Assembly (NCBI GenBank): GCA_913056495.1
Contig: CAJXMO010000004.1
Span: forward strand, 62,001-126,000
Length of the DNA stretch: 64,000 bases
Source: an uncultured Alteromonadaceae bacterium
GTDB lineage: Bacteria > Pseudomonadota > Gammaproteobacteria > Enterobacterales > Alteromonadaceae
Direction of reading: 5' to 3'
Both the position numbers and the translations under genes were made by a program. How positions within the stretch are numbered: position 1 is the stretch's first letter; every line of letters starts with the position of its first letter. Below the pieces are notes generated by a model. That model searched no databases and was not told where the DNA came from. It saw nothing but the letters and a program-made list of their open reading frames with translations. Below, piece after piece: positions 55,928-63,735 of this stretch.

Positions 55928-57638
55928 CTTCGTTTAACCACGCTTTCACAACTTGGGCTGATAATATCGGTTCGTTTGCGACCAGCGCACGAACCGCTTT
56001 AAGTACATCTTCATCCTGATGCAGATCCGGTAACATAAGTGTACCGTCTGATGAGAAGCCAACCGCACTGGCATCAAAATCGTTGGATAACATATCCAGA
56101 GTTTCGTCACCTAAATCCACACCGGATGAAAGTGTATCCTCTGAGAAGTCATCAACCACTTCTTCAGGATAAATTAATTTACGCAGCATAGGTCTTACAA
56201 CAGCGATTATCAAGATGATAATGATAGCCGCACCCAGAATAAGTTTAACTAACTTAATAAACCAGGGTTGTTCAAATAAAGGTGGTTCAGCAATTTCACC
56301 TAAATCTTCACGAACAAATGGCATAGCAACCACTTCTAAAGTATCGCCACGCTGAACATCAAAACCAATGCCACCTTGCAATAAACGGCGAATGTTCGCC
56401 AGTTCAGCAACCGGTCTGGGTTCATGGGTTACTTCCCCGGTTTCTGCATTTGTACTGGCAATATAATCAACCGCAACCGATACACTTAAACGGCGGATAA
56501 CGCCAGTTTGCTGACGGGTATGGCTGATTGTTGTATCTAATTCGTAATTTCGAGTCGATTCTCGATGGCTTTTACTGGGTGAAGCGTTCGCTTCTCCATT
56601 TGTTGCTTCTTCAGGGATATTAGAATCAAGCGGCGGCTGATTGGTTAAGGCGCCCGGTATGCCTGCAGCGACACCGCCCAGAGAATTTGTTTCAAGCGTC
56701 ATTTCACTGCGCACAGCCGGTAAATCAGGATTATATCGCTTTTGAGTTTGTTCGACTGACGTGAAATCCATAGTAACGTCAACCTGTGCTGTATAATTGC
56801 CCAGACCGATTACAGGAATCAAAATAGTATCAATTTTTTCTAAATATTCAGATTCACGCTTTTGCTCTATTTCATATTCTTTACGAGTTCTGGAGGACAA
56901 ATCATTTTGTGAACCTGAGTTTAATAAACGGCCGTTTTGATCCGTGACCGTTACCCGGTTTGGTTCCAGGTTTTGAACCGCAGAAGCAACCATATCAACA
57001 ACGGAATCAATTTCTTCAGACGATAAAACTGAACCTCGTTTAAGCGTCAATACAACCGTTGCGCTTGGCTTTTTTTCGTGACGTGCAAATACATTTTCTT
57101 TTGGAATGGCCAATAATACTTTTGCGCGCATAATTGAATGTAACTCTTCAATCGTACGCGCCAGTGTTTGTTCGCGGCTATATTTTAAGCGCTCGCTTTC
57201 GACGCGCTGACTCACACCAAAACCCATATCCGTTAACAGAATATCCTGACCTTCTGTCGGACCACCATCCACCTGTAAACCTGAGCGTTTTAGTTTTAAT
57301 TTAATATCTTGGTATTCTTCTTCAACGACATAAACCACATCACCTTCAAGGCGATAGTCGATTTTTTGTGCATCTAAAAAATCTAATGTTTGAATCAGTT
57401 CTTCGGTTTGCATTTTACCAAGCGGGCGATAGTCTGGTTCGCTTGCCCAGACAATAATGAACACTGCAATAGCCAAACAAATGGCAAGGGCCAGTATCAA
57501 AGTTACCTGACGCAATACATCAACATTGCTCAATGAACTTAAAAATCCGGATTTTTGCTCTTCGTTTGCAATATCTGAACTATCGTTATTCGTGTTATCT
57601 GATACTACCAGATCATTGCTTGCTGCTTGTTCGGCCAC
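55920..57638 (-). CDS. fliF: Flagellar MS-ring protein FliF
   Basis: A 572-residue ring protein (E. coli 552) with membrane helices at about 37-60 and 455-475, a periplasmic region with the YscJ-like ring-building motif (VESERLKYSREQTLARTIEELHSIMRAKVLLAIPK), and a C-terminal FliG-binding tail (PILSAQVVKAWLNED). The start is a GTG at 57638, with GGAG nine bases upstream; no ATG is nearby. It follows fliE after 28 bases. Confidence 0.96.
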   Translation of the reverse strand: MAEQAASNDLVVSDNTNNDSSDIANEEQKSGFLSSLSNVDVLRQVTLILALAICLAIAVFIIVWASEPDYRPLGKMQTEELIQTLDFLDAQKIDYRLEGDVVYVVEEEYQDIKLKLKRSGLQVDGGPTEGQDILLTDMGFGVSQRVESERLKYSREQTLARTIEELHSIMRAKVLLAIPKENVFARHEKKPSATVVLTLKRGSVLSSEEIDSVVDMVASAVQNLEPNRVTVTDQNGRLLNSGSQNDLSSRTRKEYEIEQKRESEYLEKIDTILIPVIGLGNYTAQVDVTMDFTSVEQTQKRYNPDLPAVRSEMTLETNSLGGVAAGIPGALTNQPPLDSNIPEEATNGEANASPSKSHRESTRNYELDTTISHTRQQTGVIRRLSVSVAVDYIASTNAETGEVTHEPRPVAELANIRRLLQGGIGFDVQRGDTLEVVAMPFVREDLGEIAEPPLFEQPWFIKLVKLILGAAIIIILIIAVVRPMLRKLIYPEEVVDDFSEDTLSSGVDLGDETLDMLSNDFDASAVGFSSDGTLMLPDLHQDEDVLKAVRALVANEPILSAQVVKAWLNEDA

Positions 57639-57666
57639 TTTTCTTTACTCCATACCTGTTAGCAGG

Positions 57667-58017
57667 TTAAACCGGCATGTTGATGATTTTATCATAGGCT
57701 TCGATGACTTTGTTGCGCACTTGCACAGTAGCTTCAAAAGCAATGCCTGATTTGCCTTTGGCAATCATAACATCTGCCAGTGATACACTTTGGTCACCCA
57801 TTTCAAAACGCGTTGTTTTATCTTTTGCTTCATAGCCCAGATCATTCACGTTATTAATCGCATCATTCAATAATTGTCCGAATTTCGCCTGGGTTACATT
57901 TTCAACCTTTGGGGACTGATTAGGCGAAATTTCAAGGTTTGGTGCCTGTATATTGGTACCTGCGCCTATCGCCATTCTTTGCATTTCTGAATATAAAGAG
58001 TCTGATCCAATTTTCAT
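57667..58017 (-). CDS. fliE: Flagellar hook-basal body protein FliE
   Basis: A 116-residue export-gate/rod adaptor (E. coli 104). The conserved C-terminal part is FGQLLNDAINNVNDLGYEAKDKTTRFEMGDQSVSLADVMIAKGKSGIAFEATVQVRNKVIEAYDKIINMPV, ending as FliE proteins do. It is the first gene of the fliE-flhB run and has a good sigma-54 promoter 51 bases upstream. Confidence 0.95.
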   Translation of the reverse strand: MKIGSDSLYSEMQRMAIGAGTNIQAPNLEISPNQSPKVENVTQAKFGQLLNDAINNVNDLGYEAKDKTTRFEMGDQSVSLADVMIAKGKSGIAFEATVQVRNKVIEAYDKIINMPV

Positions 58018-58067
58018 CTTTATGCCCCTATGTCAATTTTTTGAATTGAAGTATTTGAAATAGGTAA

Positions 58068-58083
58068 TGCAGTTAATGTGCCA
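58068..58083 (-). promoter_or_regulatory. Sigma-54 promoter of the fliE operon
   Basis: On the minus strand the bases read TGGCAC-ATTAA-CTGCA, against the consensus TGGCAC-N5-TTGCA. The GG and GC doublets have the required 10-base spacing. It ends 51 bases before the fliE ATG. With FlrC, a sigma-54 activator encoded just upstream, it indicates a class III-type operon driven by RpoN and FlrC. Confidence 0.85.
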
Positions 58084-58262
58084 AGCATACATTAGCATTA
58101 TGAAAAAGAAAGTTATTTAGGTAAGTTAATGTAAAATATAAGTATATTTAAGGAGAGTTGAAATAAATTTGATGAATTAACCTGCATTTTTGGCGAATAA
58201 CAAGTGCCAAAAATACGTCCACATCCATGTGAACTAAATAACTAGCCAGGCTATCGGTATGG

Positions 58263-58532
58263 CTAGGGGCTGTTGATCTTTCGCGTTCATTTTTGCAGCA
58301 GTCCGTGTGGTTTTTATACAAGGCAGAGCGACTGTAGTGTAGTGCGCTACATAAATGAGTGATAACGCAGTAGAAAAGCTACACGGGCGCTGCCTTTCAG
58401 GTTCGTCCTGAGCGCTTCCAACTCTTTGTTGCTCGGTTTTTATATAGAATAACTATACTACAGCCCTCACGCCGCGATTTGAAAGCGCTCAGTTAGAACA
58501 AAATTTGTACTCGAAAGGTCAACAGCCCCTAG
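58263..58532. mobile_element. MITE-like palindromic element, 270 bp
   Basis: The terminal inverted repeats are 21 bases with one mismatch: the left end begins CTAGGGGCTGTTGATCTTTC and the right end, read inward on the other strand, begins CTAGGGGCTGTTGACCTTTC. The inside (about 230 bases) carries further short repeats, including two copies of CGGTTTTTATA-like sequence, but no open frame or transposase. CTAG at both ends may be a target-site duplication. G+C is higher than in the surrounding spacer. The outer 30 bases resemble those of the element at 14399-14490. Confidence 0.65.
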
Positions 58533-58565
58533 TCATGCAGGTAAATTAAAATTTAATGGCCAGAG

Positions 58566-59912
58566 TTAAACCGGAATATCTATGCCATTTTCCTTCATTT
58601 TTGCAATTTTATACCTTAACGTTCTCGGACTAATGCCGAGTTGGTCAGCAACTTTATTACGTTTGCCATGACAGGCGATTAAGGTATCAAGAATAATTTG
58701 ATGTTCCTGCTGCTTGAGCTCACTACCAAGTGAATCATTCTGATTGTCTAACGGCTCAGATTCAGTCGGATAAGACGTCATCATAGCGGTATCGGTTTCA
58801 ATTAAAATATCAGGGCTGTCAATTACCTGATTTTGAGACAATATCAGCGCCCGCTGAATAATATTATCCAACTCTCGCACGTTACCCGGCCAGTCATGAT
58901 GCTGCAATATTTGTCTGGCTCTGGCAGATAATTCAGGCACAGCTTGTTTATTTTGTTTTGAATGACGTTTAATTAAATGCTCTGCCAAAGGTAAAATGTC
59001 CAGTTTGCGCTCTGATAAAGGTAACCAATTGAGCGGGAAAACATTGAGTCGGTAATATAAATCTTCCCGGAATTCACCGTTGACGACAGCTTGTTTCAAA
59101 TCCCGGTTACTGGTGGCGATGACACGTACATCCAGGTTAATGGTTTTTCGGCTACCGAGTCGCTCCACTTCACGCTCCTGCAGAACTCGTAATAGTTTAG
59201 CTTGCAATGACATATCCATTTCAGATATTTCATCCAATAAAATAGTGCCATGCTGAGCTTGCTCAAATTTACCGGGGCATGCCTGAAGGGCACCGGTAAA
59301 TGCGCCTTTTTCATATCCGAATAAAGTCGCCTCCAGCATATTTTCGGGTATGGCGGCACAGTTAATCGCAATAAAAGCCTGTTCATTGCGATTCGATTCT
59401 TCATGAATATACCGGGCGAGCACTTCTTTACCCGAACCACTTGGCCCTAGCACCATGACAGAAGCATCTGATTTTGCCACCCGACTGGCCAGCTTTAATA
59501 AATCAACACTCTTAGGATCAGCTACAACCGGTTTAAAAACCGGTGATTTTATTTCAGGTAAATACCGGCCAACTAAGTTAAGCAATACTTCCGGCGAAAA
59601 AGGTTTAGCCAAGTAGTCGGTTGCGCCTTGGCGCATTGCATCCACCGCATCTTTAATATTGGCAAATGCAGTCATTAGCAAAACGGGCAAATCGACATTT
59701 TTATTTTTAAGCGCCTTTAATAAGGCTAATCCGTTCATACCGGGCATTTGCACATCGCTGATGACCATAGCAATGTTTTCCTGATTGAGTTTGATCAAAG
59801 CTTGTTCACCGGAATCCGCTTCAATGCAGGCGTAATTGGCCATTTCCAGCGTATCAATAATCGCTTCGCGTAAATCGGCATCATCCTCGACGACAAGAAT
59901 AAACTGACTCAT
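58566..59912 (-). CDS. flrC: Sigma-54-dependent flagellar response regulator FlrC (FleR)
   Basis: A 448-residue NtrC-type activator. The receiver domain (about 1-120) has the acidic pair VVEDDADLR and the acceptor Asp54 in MVISDVQMPG. The AAA+ domain (about 135-360) has Walker A GPSGSGKEVLAR, the sigma-54 contact loop GAFTGA, and Walker B GTILLDEISEM. The C-terminal Fis-type HTH is LIACHGKRNKVADQLGISPRTLRYKIAKM. Phosphorylated by FlrB, it activates RpoN-dependent basal-body and hook genes such as the fliE operon. It follows flrB after 11 bases. Confidence 0.94.
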   Translation of the reverse strand: MSQFILVVEDDADLREAIIDTLEMANYACIEADSGEQALIKLNQENIAMVISDVQMPGMNGLALLKALKNKNVDLPVLLMTAFANIKDAVDAMRQGATDYLAKPFSPEVLLNLVGRYLPEIKSPVFKPVVADPKSVDLLKLASRVAKSDASVMVLGPSGSGKEVLARYIHEESNRNEQAFIAINCAAIPENMLEATLFGYEKGAFTGALQACPGKFEQAQHGTILLDEISEMDMSLQAKLLRVLQEREVERLGSRKTINLDVRVIATSNRDLKQAVVNGEFREDLYYRLNVFPLNWLPLSERKLDILPLAEHLIKRHSKQNKQAVPELSARARQILQHHDWPGNVRELDNIIQRALILSQNQVIDSPDILIETDTAMMTSYPTESEPLDNQNDSLGSELKQQEHQIILDTLIACHGKRNKVADQLGISPRTLRYKIAKMKENGIDIPV

Positions 59913-59923
59913 ATTGACTCCTG

Positions 59924-61036
59924 TTAATTTTGACCGACAGCCAGTGAGTTGGCTGAAACCTGTGCAATATCCAACTCAATAACAAATGTACTGCCCTGAC
60001 CTATGGTTGATTCAACCCAAACACTGCCCTGATGCTGCTCAGCGACGGCTTTAACAACAGCTAACCCCAGCCCTGTGCCTTTACCACGGGTTGTAAAAAA
60101 AGGTTCAAATATTTGCTGTTTAAGATGTTCAGCCACACCCGGGCCATTATCTTTAACCCGGATCCAAACTTTATCCTGATTTTTATCACAGCGAGTGGCA
60201 CTGAGTTGAACCTGAGCGCCCTGACCTATGATTTGCACACTGTTATGAATTAAATTTTCAATAGCACTGGCCAGCGCATTTTTATTACCATAAATTTCAA
60301 TATCAGGCTCCGGTAGATTAACCGCTAACTGACCTTGATTTTGTATTAGCATAGCCTCACTGCCAGCCTGCACTTCACTCAACAACTGATGCAAAGATAA
60401 TTTTTCAGCAACTTGCTTTTGACCTGATTTGGCAAACAGCAACATGTCGGTAATCTGACTTTCTAAATCTTTTAATCGCGCCATTAATTTTTGTTGAAAA
60501 TTACCACGAGACTGGCTGGATAAGGATACATTAGCCAAATTAGCTGCATATAACATGGCAGCTGATAAAGGCGTTCGAATTTGATGAGCCAGGGAAGCCA
60601 TCATTTTGCCTAATACACTCAATTGCTTAAACTGACTTAACCTCGCCTGCATTAAACGCGTATCTGTCATATCTGTCATCACAACCAACTGACCCGGCTC
60701 CGGCGTTAAAGCCGTTGTCTCTAATTTAACCAGTCGACCATTACGCAGCGAAATTTCATGTCCGTCATCGGCCTGAGGATTAAATGCGCGGTGAATGATA
60801 GTTAGCCAAAGTTCTCCAACTAAAGGTTCTCCTAACAGATCAACGGCTATCTGGTTGGCTTCTTCCACCCGACCGTTTTCAGATAAAATAATGACACCTG
60901 CAGGTAAGATATTGACCAAATGACGCAGGCGGGCAGACTGTCCGCGCAGTTCGTTCAGTTCACCTAAATAACTTTCCTGAAGCAAATTAACTGCTTCATC
61001 GGATATTTGATTATTGACCTTTGGGTTATGATGCAT
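59924..61036 (-). CDS. flrB: Flagellar sensor histidine kinase FlrB (FleS)
   Basis: A 370-residue kinase without membrane helices, so cytosolic. A PAS-like region (about 35-120, LPAGVIILSENGRVEEANQIAVDLLGEPLVG) is followed by a HisKA domain with the H-box LAHQIRTPLSAAMLYAANL and a HATPase domain with IENLIHNSV (N box), VKDNGPGV (G1), FFTTRGKGTGLGLAVVKAVAEQH (G2). It phosphorylates FlrC. A strong sigma-54 promoter lies about 48 bases upstream, so flrBC is activated by FlrA. Confidence 0.94.
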   Translation of the reverse strand: MHHNPKVNNQISDEAVNLLQESYLGELNELRGQSARLRHLVNILPAGVIILSENGRVEEANQIAVDLLGEPLVGELWLTIIHRAFNPQADDGHEISLRNGRLVKLETTALTPEPGQLVVMTDMTDTRLMQARLSQFKQLSVLGKMMASLAHQIRTPLSAAMLYAANLANVSLSSQSRGNFQQKLMARLKDLESQITDMLLFAKSGQKQVAEKLSLHQLLSEVQAGSEAMLIQNQGQLAVNLPEPDIEIYGNKNALASAIENLIHNSVQIIGQGAQVQLSATRCDKNQDKVWIRVKDNGPGVAEHLKQQIFEPFFTTRGKGTGLGLAVVKAVAEQHQGSVWVESTIGQGSTFVIELDIAQVSANSLAVGQN

Positions 61037-61083
61037 GCTTTTGCCTGTGTCATATATTTTTATAAAATCACTGACAAGACTAA

Positions 61084-61099
61084 TGCAAAGCAGATGCCA
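61084..61099 (-). promoter_or_regulatory. Sigma-54 promoter of flrBC
   Basis: On the minus strand TGGCAT-CTGCT-TTGCA matches the sigma-54 consensus TGGCAC-N5-TTGCA with one deviation. It ends 48 bases before the flrB ATG. FlrA, the master activator encoded just upstream, is the expected partner. Confidence 0.85.
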
Positions 61100-61205
61100 A
61101 CTAAAATAACCCTAAAATTCAAACATTTAAGGCCAAACTGAGGTGACATTAATTTGACAGCAGCCTGAATTAAATCATAGCGGCCGGATTAAGAAGCGTT
61201 TGATA

Positions 61206-62645
61206 TTACTGGTTTAAACCATACTTACGCATTTTTTCAACCAGAGTCGTTCGGCGCATTCCCAGCATTTCAGCGGCTCTGGCCACTACGCCATCTTGAG
61301 CCTGCAGTGCCTGATTGATTAAATCAATTTCCATTTCGGCAAGATATTCTTTCAGGTTAATGCCTTCTTCTGGCAACTCAACAATCATTTGAGTTGCATC
61401 AGACATTTCTTCATCTTCCTCATCCTCTGAAAAAGAGAAAAGATCATTCAGAGCTTCGCGTTCTAATATGGCTTCTGGATATTCAGGTTCAAAAGTATCT
61501 ACTTCAATATGCTGATATTTTTTAGGCAGCTCAGCGACATCGACTAATTGATTAGGATATAAAATTGACAGCCGTTCAATCAAATTTGCAAGCTCACGAA
61601 CATTACCTGCCCATTTATGCTCCATCAAAGACTGAATGGCATTATCGGTTAACTTAACCGAATCCATCCCCTGCTCTGTCAGTCTTTTAACCAGTTCGCT
61701 GATTAATTGTGGCAAATCTTCCCGGCGTTCACGCAAAGCGGGTGTTTCGACCGGAAATACATTTAACCGATAAAATAAATCCTCACGGAATTTGCCTTCT
61801 GCAACCAGATTTTCAAGTTCCCTGTGGGTGGCTGCAATCACCCTGACATCTGATTTGATTTGCAATGCAGAGCCTACCCGCTCAAAAACACGCTCCTGTA
61901 AAACACGCAATAATTTAACCTGCATTTGCAGTGGCATGTCGCCAATTTCATCTAAAAACAGGGTACCACCCTGGGCCAGTTCAAAACGCCCTTTACGTGC
62001 ACTGATAGCACCGGTAAATGCCCCTTTTTCATGACCGAACAATTCACTTTCCAATAATTCACCCGGTATCGCACCACAATTAACGGGTACAAACGGCCCT
62101 TTCGCTCGTTTGGACAAGCGGTGAATAGACTGGGCGACAACCTCTTTACCTGTACCGGATTCCCCCAGTACCAAAACATTGGCGTCAGTTGGCGCAACCT
62201 GCTCTATTAGTTTTCTGACCACCTGCATTTCGTGGCTGTGCCCAACCAGTGTATGCTGAAGATCTTTTGAGGTCTTGAGTTTCTGATTGGGTTTATTACG
62301 AAGATAGAGTTCACATCTGTGCAGCGCCTGAGTGAAACCAGAATGATTTATTTCGCTATCAAAGGCCGCAACAACATTCGCTAACCCGGTTAAATCAGAT
62401 AACCTTTGATCGACAATAAAAGGTAATTCAGGTGCTTGAGTGATTAATTGCTGACAGGTATCAAAATCCGTATGATCTGTGCTGAGTAAAACCGCTTTCC
62501 AGCTCTGATGTTGATTCAACAACTCCGAAGCGCCCGACACATCAACCGAGTCAAAATCTTCACCCATAAACTGCAGAACCGTTTTAAGCGTCGAAAAATC
62601 GCCTGTTGAAGAGTCAATTAATAATATTCGTCGGTTAGTTTGCAT
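61206..62645 (-). CDS. flrA: Flagellar master regulator FlrA (FleQ)
   Basis: A 479-residue sigma-54 activator. The N-terminal domain (about 5-120) is FleQ-type and lacks the acidic phosphorylation pocket ([17 protein letters not shown]; no acceptor Asp), so it is not a normal response regulator. AAA+ domain: [67 protein letters not shown]. In Vibrio and Pseudomonas the family binds c-di-GMP, which blocks activation; whether this protein does is inference. It is separated from flrB by a 169-base gap carrying the sigma-54 promoter. Confidence 0.94.
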   Translation of the reverse strand: MQTNRRILLIDSSTGDFSTLKTVLQFMGEDFDSVDVSGASELLNQHQSWKAVLLSTDHTDFDTCQQLITQAPELPFIVDQRLSDLTGLANVVAAFDSEINHSGFTQALHRCELYLRNKPNQKLKTSKDLQHTLVGHSHEMQVVRKLIEQVAPTDANVLVLGESGTGKEVVAQSIHRLSKRAKGPFVPVNCGAIPGELLESELFGHEKGAFTGAISARKGRFELAQGGTLFLDEIGDMPLQMQVKLLRVLQERVFERVGSALQIKSDVRVIAATHRELENLVAEGKFREDLFYRLNVFPVETPALRERREDLPQLISELVKRLTEQGMDSVKLTDNAIQSLMEHKWAGNVRELANLIERLSILYPNQLVDVAELPKKYQHIEVDTFEPEYPEAILEREALNDLFSFSEDEEDEEMSDATQMIVELPEEGINLKEYLAEMEIDLINQALQAQDGVVARAAEMLGMRRTTLVEKMRKYGLNQ

Positions 62646-62777
62646 ATGCCTGTCAAATTATTGTTATTAGCTTATCCTTTAGCAGAATTATTGACGAAAA
62701 TTGCGTAATAATCCAGTTAAAAACGAAAAAACGTCAATTTTTTGTTGAAGACATTAATTTGTACTAAGCAAGATCGA

Positions 62778-62803
62778 AAAAGCACGCTGACAAGCGTGCT
62801 TTT
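62778..62803 (-). terminator. Terminator after the flagellin gene
   Basis: On the minus strand AAAAGCACGC and GCGTGCTTTT pair around TTGTCA, followed by TTCG. It lies 30 bases after the flagellin stop and would isolate flagellin transcription from flrA. Confidence 0.85.
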
Positions 62804-62833
62804 GGTTCACAACAAGCGCTGTAAAATACAGGC

Positions 62834-63634
62834 TTAAGATAATAAGTTCAGGACTGATTGTTCACTTTGACGAGACTGAACAGAAACCGCAGCAGCACTT
62901 TGACTCAAAACATCATTCTGCGCCTGCTCTGCAGTTGCTTGCGCATAATCCGTATCCTGCAAACGACTGCGAGCGGCCTGAACATTTTCATCTGTTGTCG
63001 CTAGGTTTCTGGCAATAGACTCAAATGAATTTTGCGTCGCGCCTAAATCACCGCGCTCTGACCCTATAAATTCAATTGCACTGTCGAGCGATTCAAGTAC
63101 AGAGCTAATATCACCCTGAGTGACATCAATATTTTGCAAATCGCTTAACTGCTCGCCAATACCACTGGTATCAAAAGATGCTTTCTGACCAGCGCCTGAT
63201 CCAACCTGAAATGAAAATTCACTATCTTGACCAAATACCGACTGGCCGTTAAATTCAGTATTCTTGATGGTATCCTGAATATTTTGCTGCAATCCTGAAA
63301 TTTCAGATTGAATCGCACTACGATCAGCATCCGTTAAAATACCACTGCCTGATTGAAGCGTTAATTCACGAATACGCTGAGCGTCTTCGTTGATTCCTTG
63401 CAGTGCGCCATCGGTGACTTGAGCCAAGGAAATTCCATCATACACGTTACGTGACGATTGTTGGTAAGCATTAGATTCTGCTGTCAGTCTGTCAATAATT
63501 TGTTGTGCGGCAGCCGCATCAGCCGATTTGTTTACTTTTTTGCCGGATGCCAATTGCTCAAAAACAGTTTCCTGCTTTTTATTCAATTGCTCCAATATGC
63601 TCGCACCGCTGCTTGAAGCACCATTAACATTCAT
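62834..63634 (-). CDS. Atypical short flagellin
   Basis: A 266-residue flagellin family protein. The N-terminal helix (about 17-70, LNKKQETVFEQLASGKKVNKSADAAAAQQIIDRLTAES) and ISLAQVTDGALQGINEDAQRIRELTLQSG, with FNGQSVF near residue 125, are the D0/D1 pattern. The C-terminal helix is ATTDENVQAARSRLQDTDYAQATAEQAQNDVLSQSAAAVSVQS. It departs from standard flagellin: the usual INTNxxSLxAQ start is replaced by a Gly/Ser-rich MNVNGASSSGAS, LSSGLRINSAKDDAAG reads LASGKKVNKSADAAAA, and the end is SVLNLLS. AGGAG precedes the ATG. It may be a minor filament or cap-adjacent flagellin rather than the main one. Confidence 0.85.
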   Translation of the reverse strand: MNVNGASSSGASILEQLNKKQETVFEQLASGKKVNKSADAAAAQQIIDRLTAESNAYQQSSRNVYDGISLAQVTDGALQGINEDAQRIRELTLQSGSGILTDADRSAIQSEISGLQQNIQDTIKNTEFNGQSVFGQDSEFSFQVGSGAGQKASFDTSGIGEQLSDLQNIDVTQGDISSVLESLDSAIEFIGSERGDLGATQNSFESIARNLATTDENVQAARSRLQDTDYAQATAEQAQNDVLSQSAAAVSVQSRQSEQSVLNLLS

Positions 63635-63666
63635 GACTACAACTCCTAAATCAAGATATTGCCATC

Positions 63667-63694
63667 AGTATAGCTCAATGGGCGATTAGGTCAA
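63667..63694 (-). promoter_or_regulatory. Sigma-70-like promoter upstream of flagellin
   Basis: On the minus strand TTGACC (-35) and TATACT (-10) are separated by 16 bases; the -10 box ends 32 bases before the ATG. I looked for sigma-28 (TAAA-N15-GCCGATAA) and sigma-54 boxes here and did not find convincing ones. Confidence 0.45.
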
Positions 63695-63735
63695 TAATTA
63701 CACTACCTGGACAAGCTCAAATTTTGTACATTTGT

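Larger units (their letters stand above)
58018..58565. other. Intergenic region between flrC and fliE
   Basis: 548 bases with no supported gene. It contains the fliE sigma-54 promoter (58068-58083), an AT-rich stretch that could hold a regulator site for FlrC (58100-58200; no specific site recognised), and the 270-bp palindromic element (58263-58532). No clear terminator for flrC was found. Confidence 0.6.

Noticed and set aside
58196..58210. Second possible sigma-54 box near 58204-58209 (GTGCCA on plus strand)
   Set aside because: The -12 half is missing: the bases at the required spacing do not contain GC in the right place.
63635..63735. Sigma-54-like TGGCAATATCTTGATT upstream of flagellin
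   Set aside because: The GG-to-GC distance is wrong (AT stands where GC is required), and it would place the start of transcription inside the Shine-Dalgarno region.
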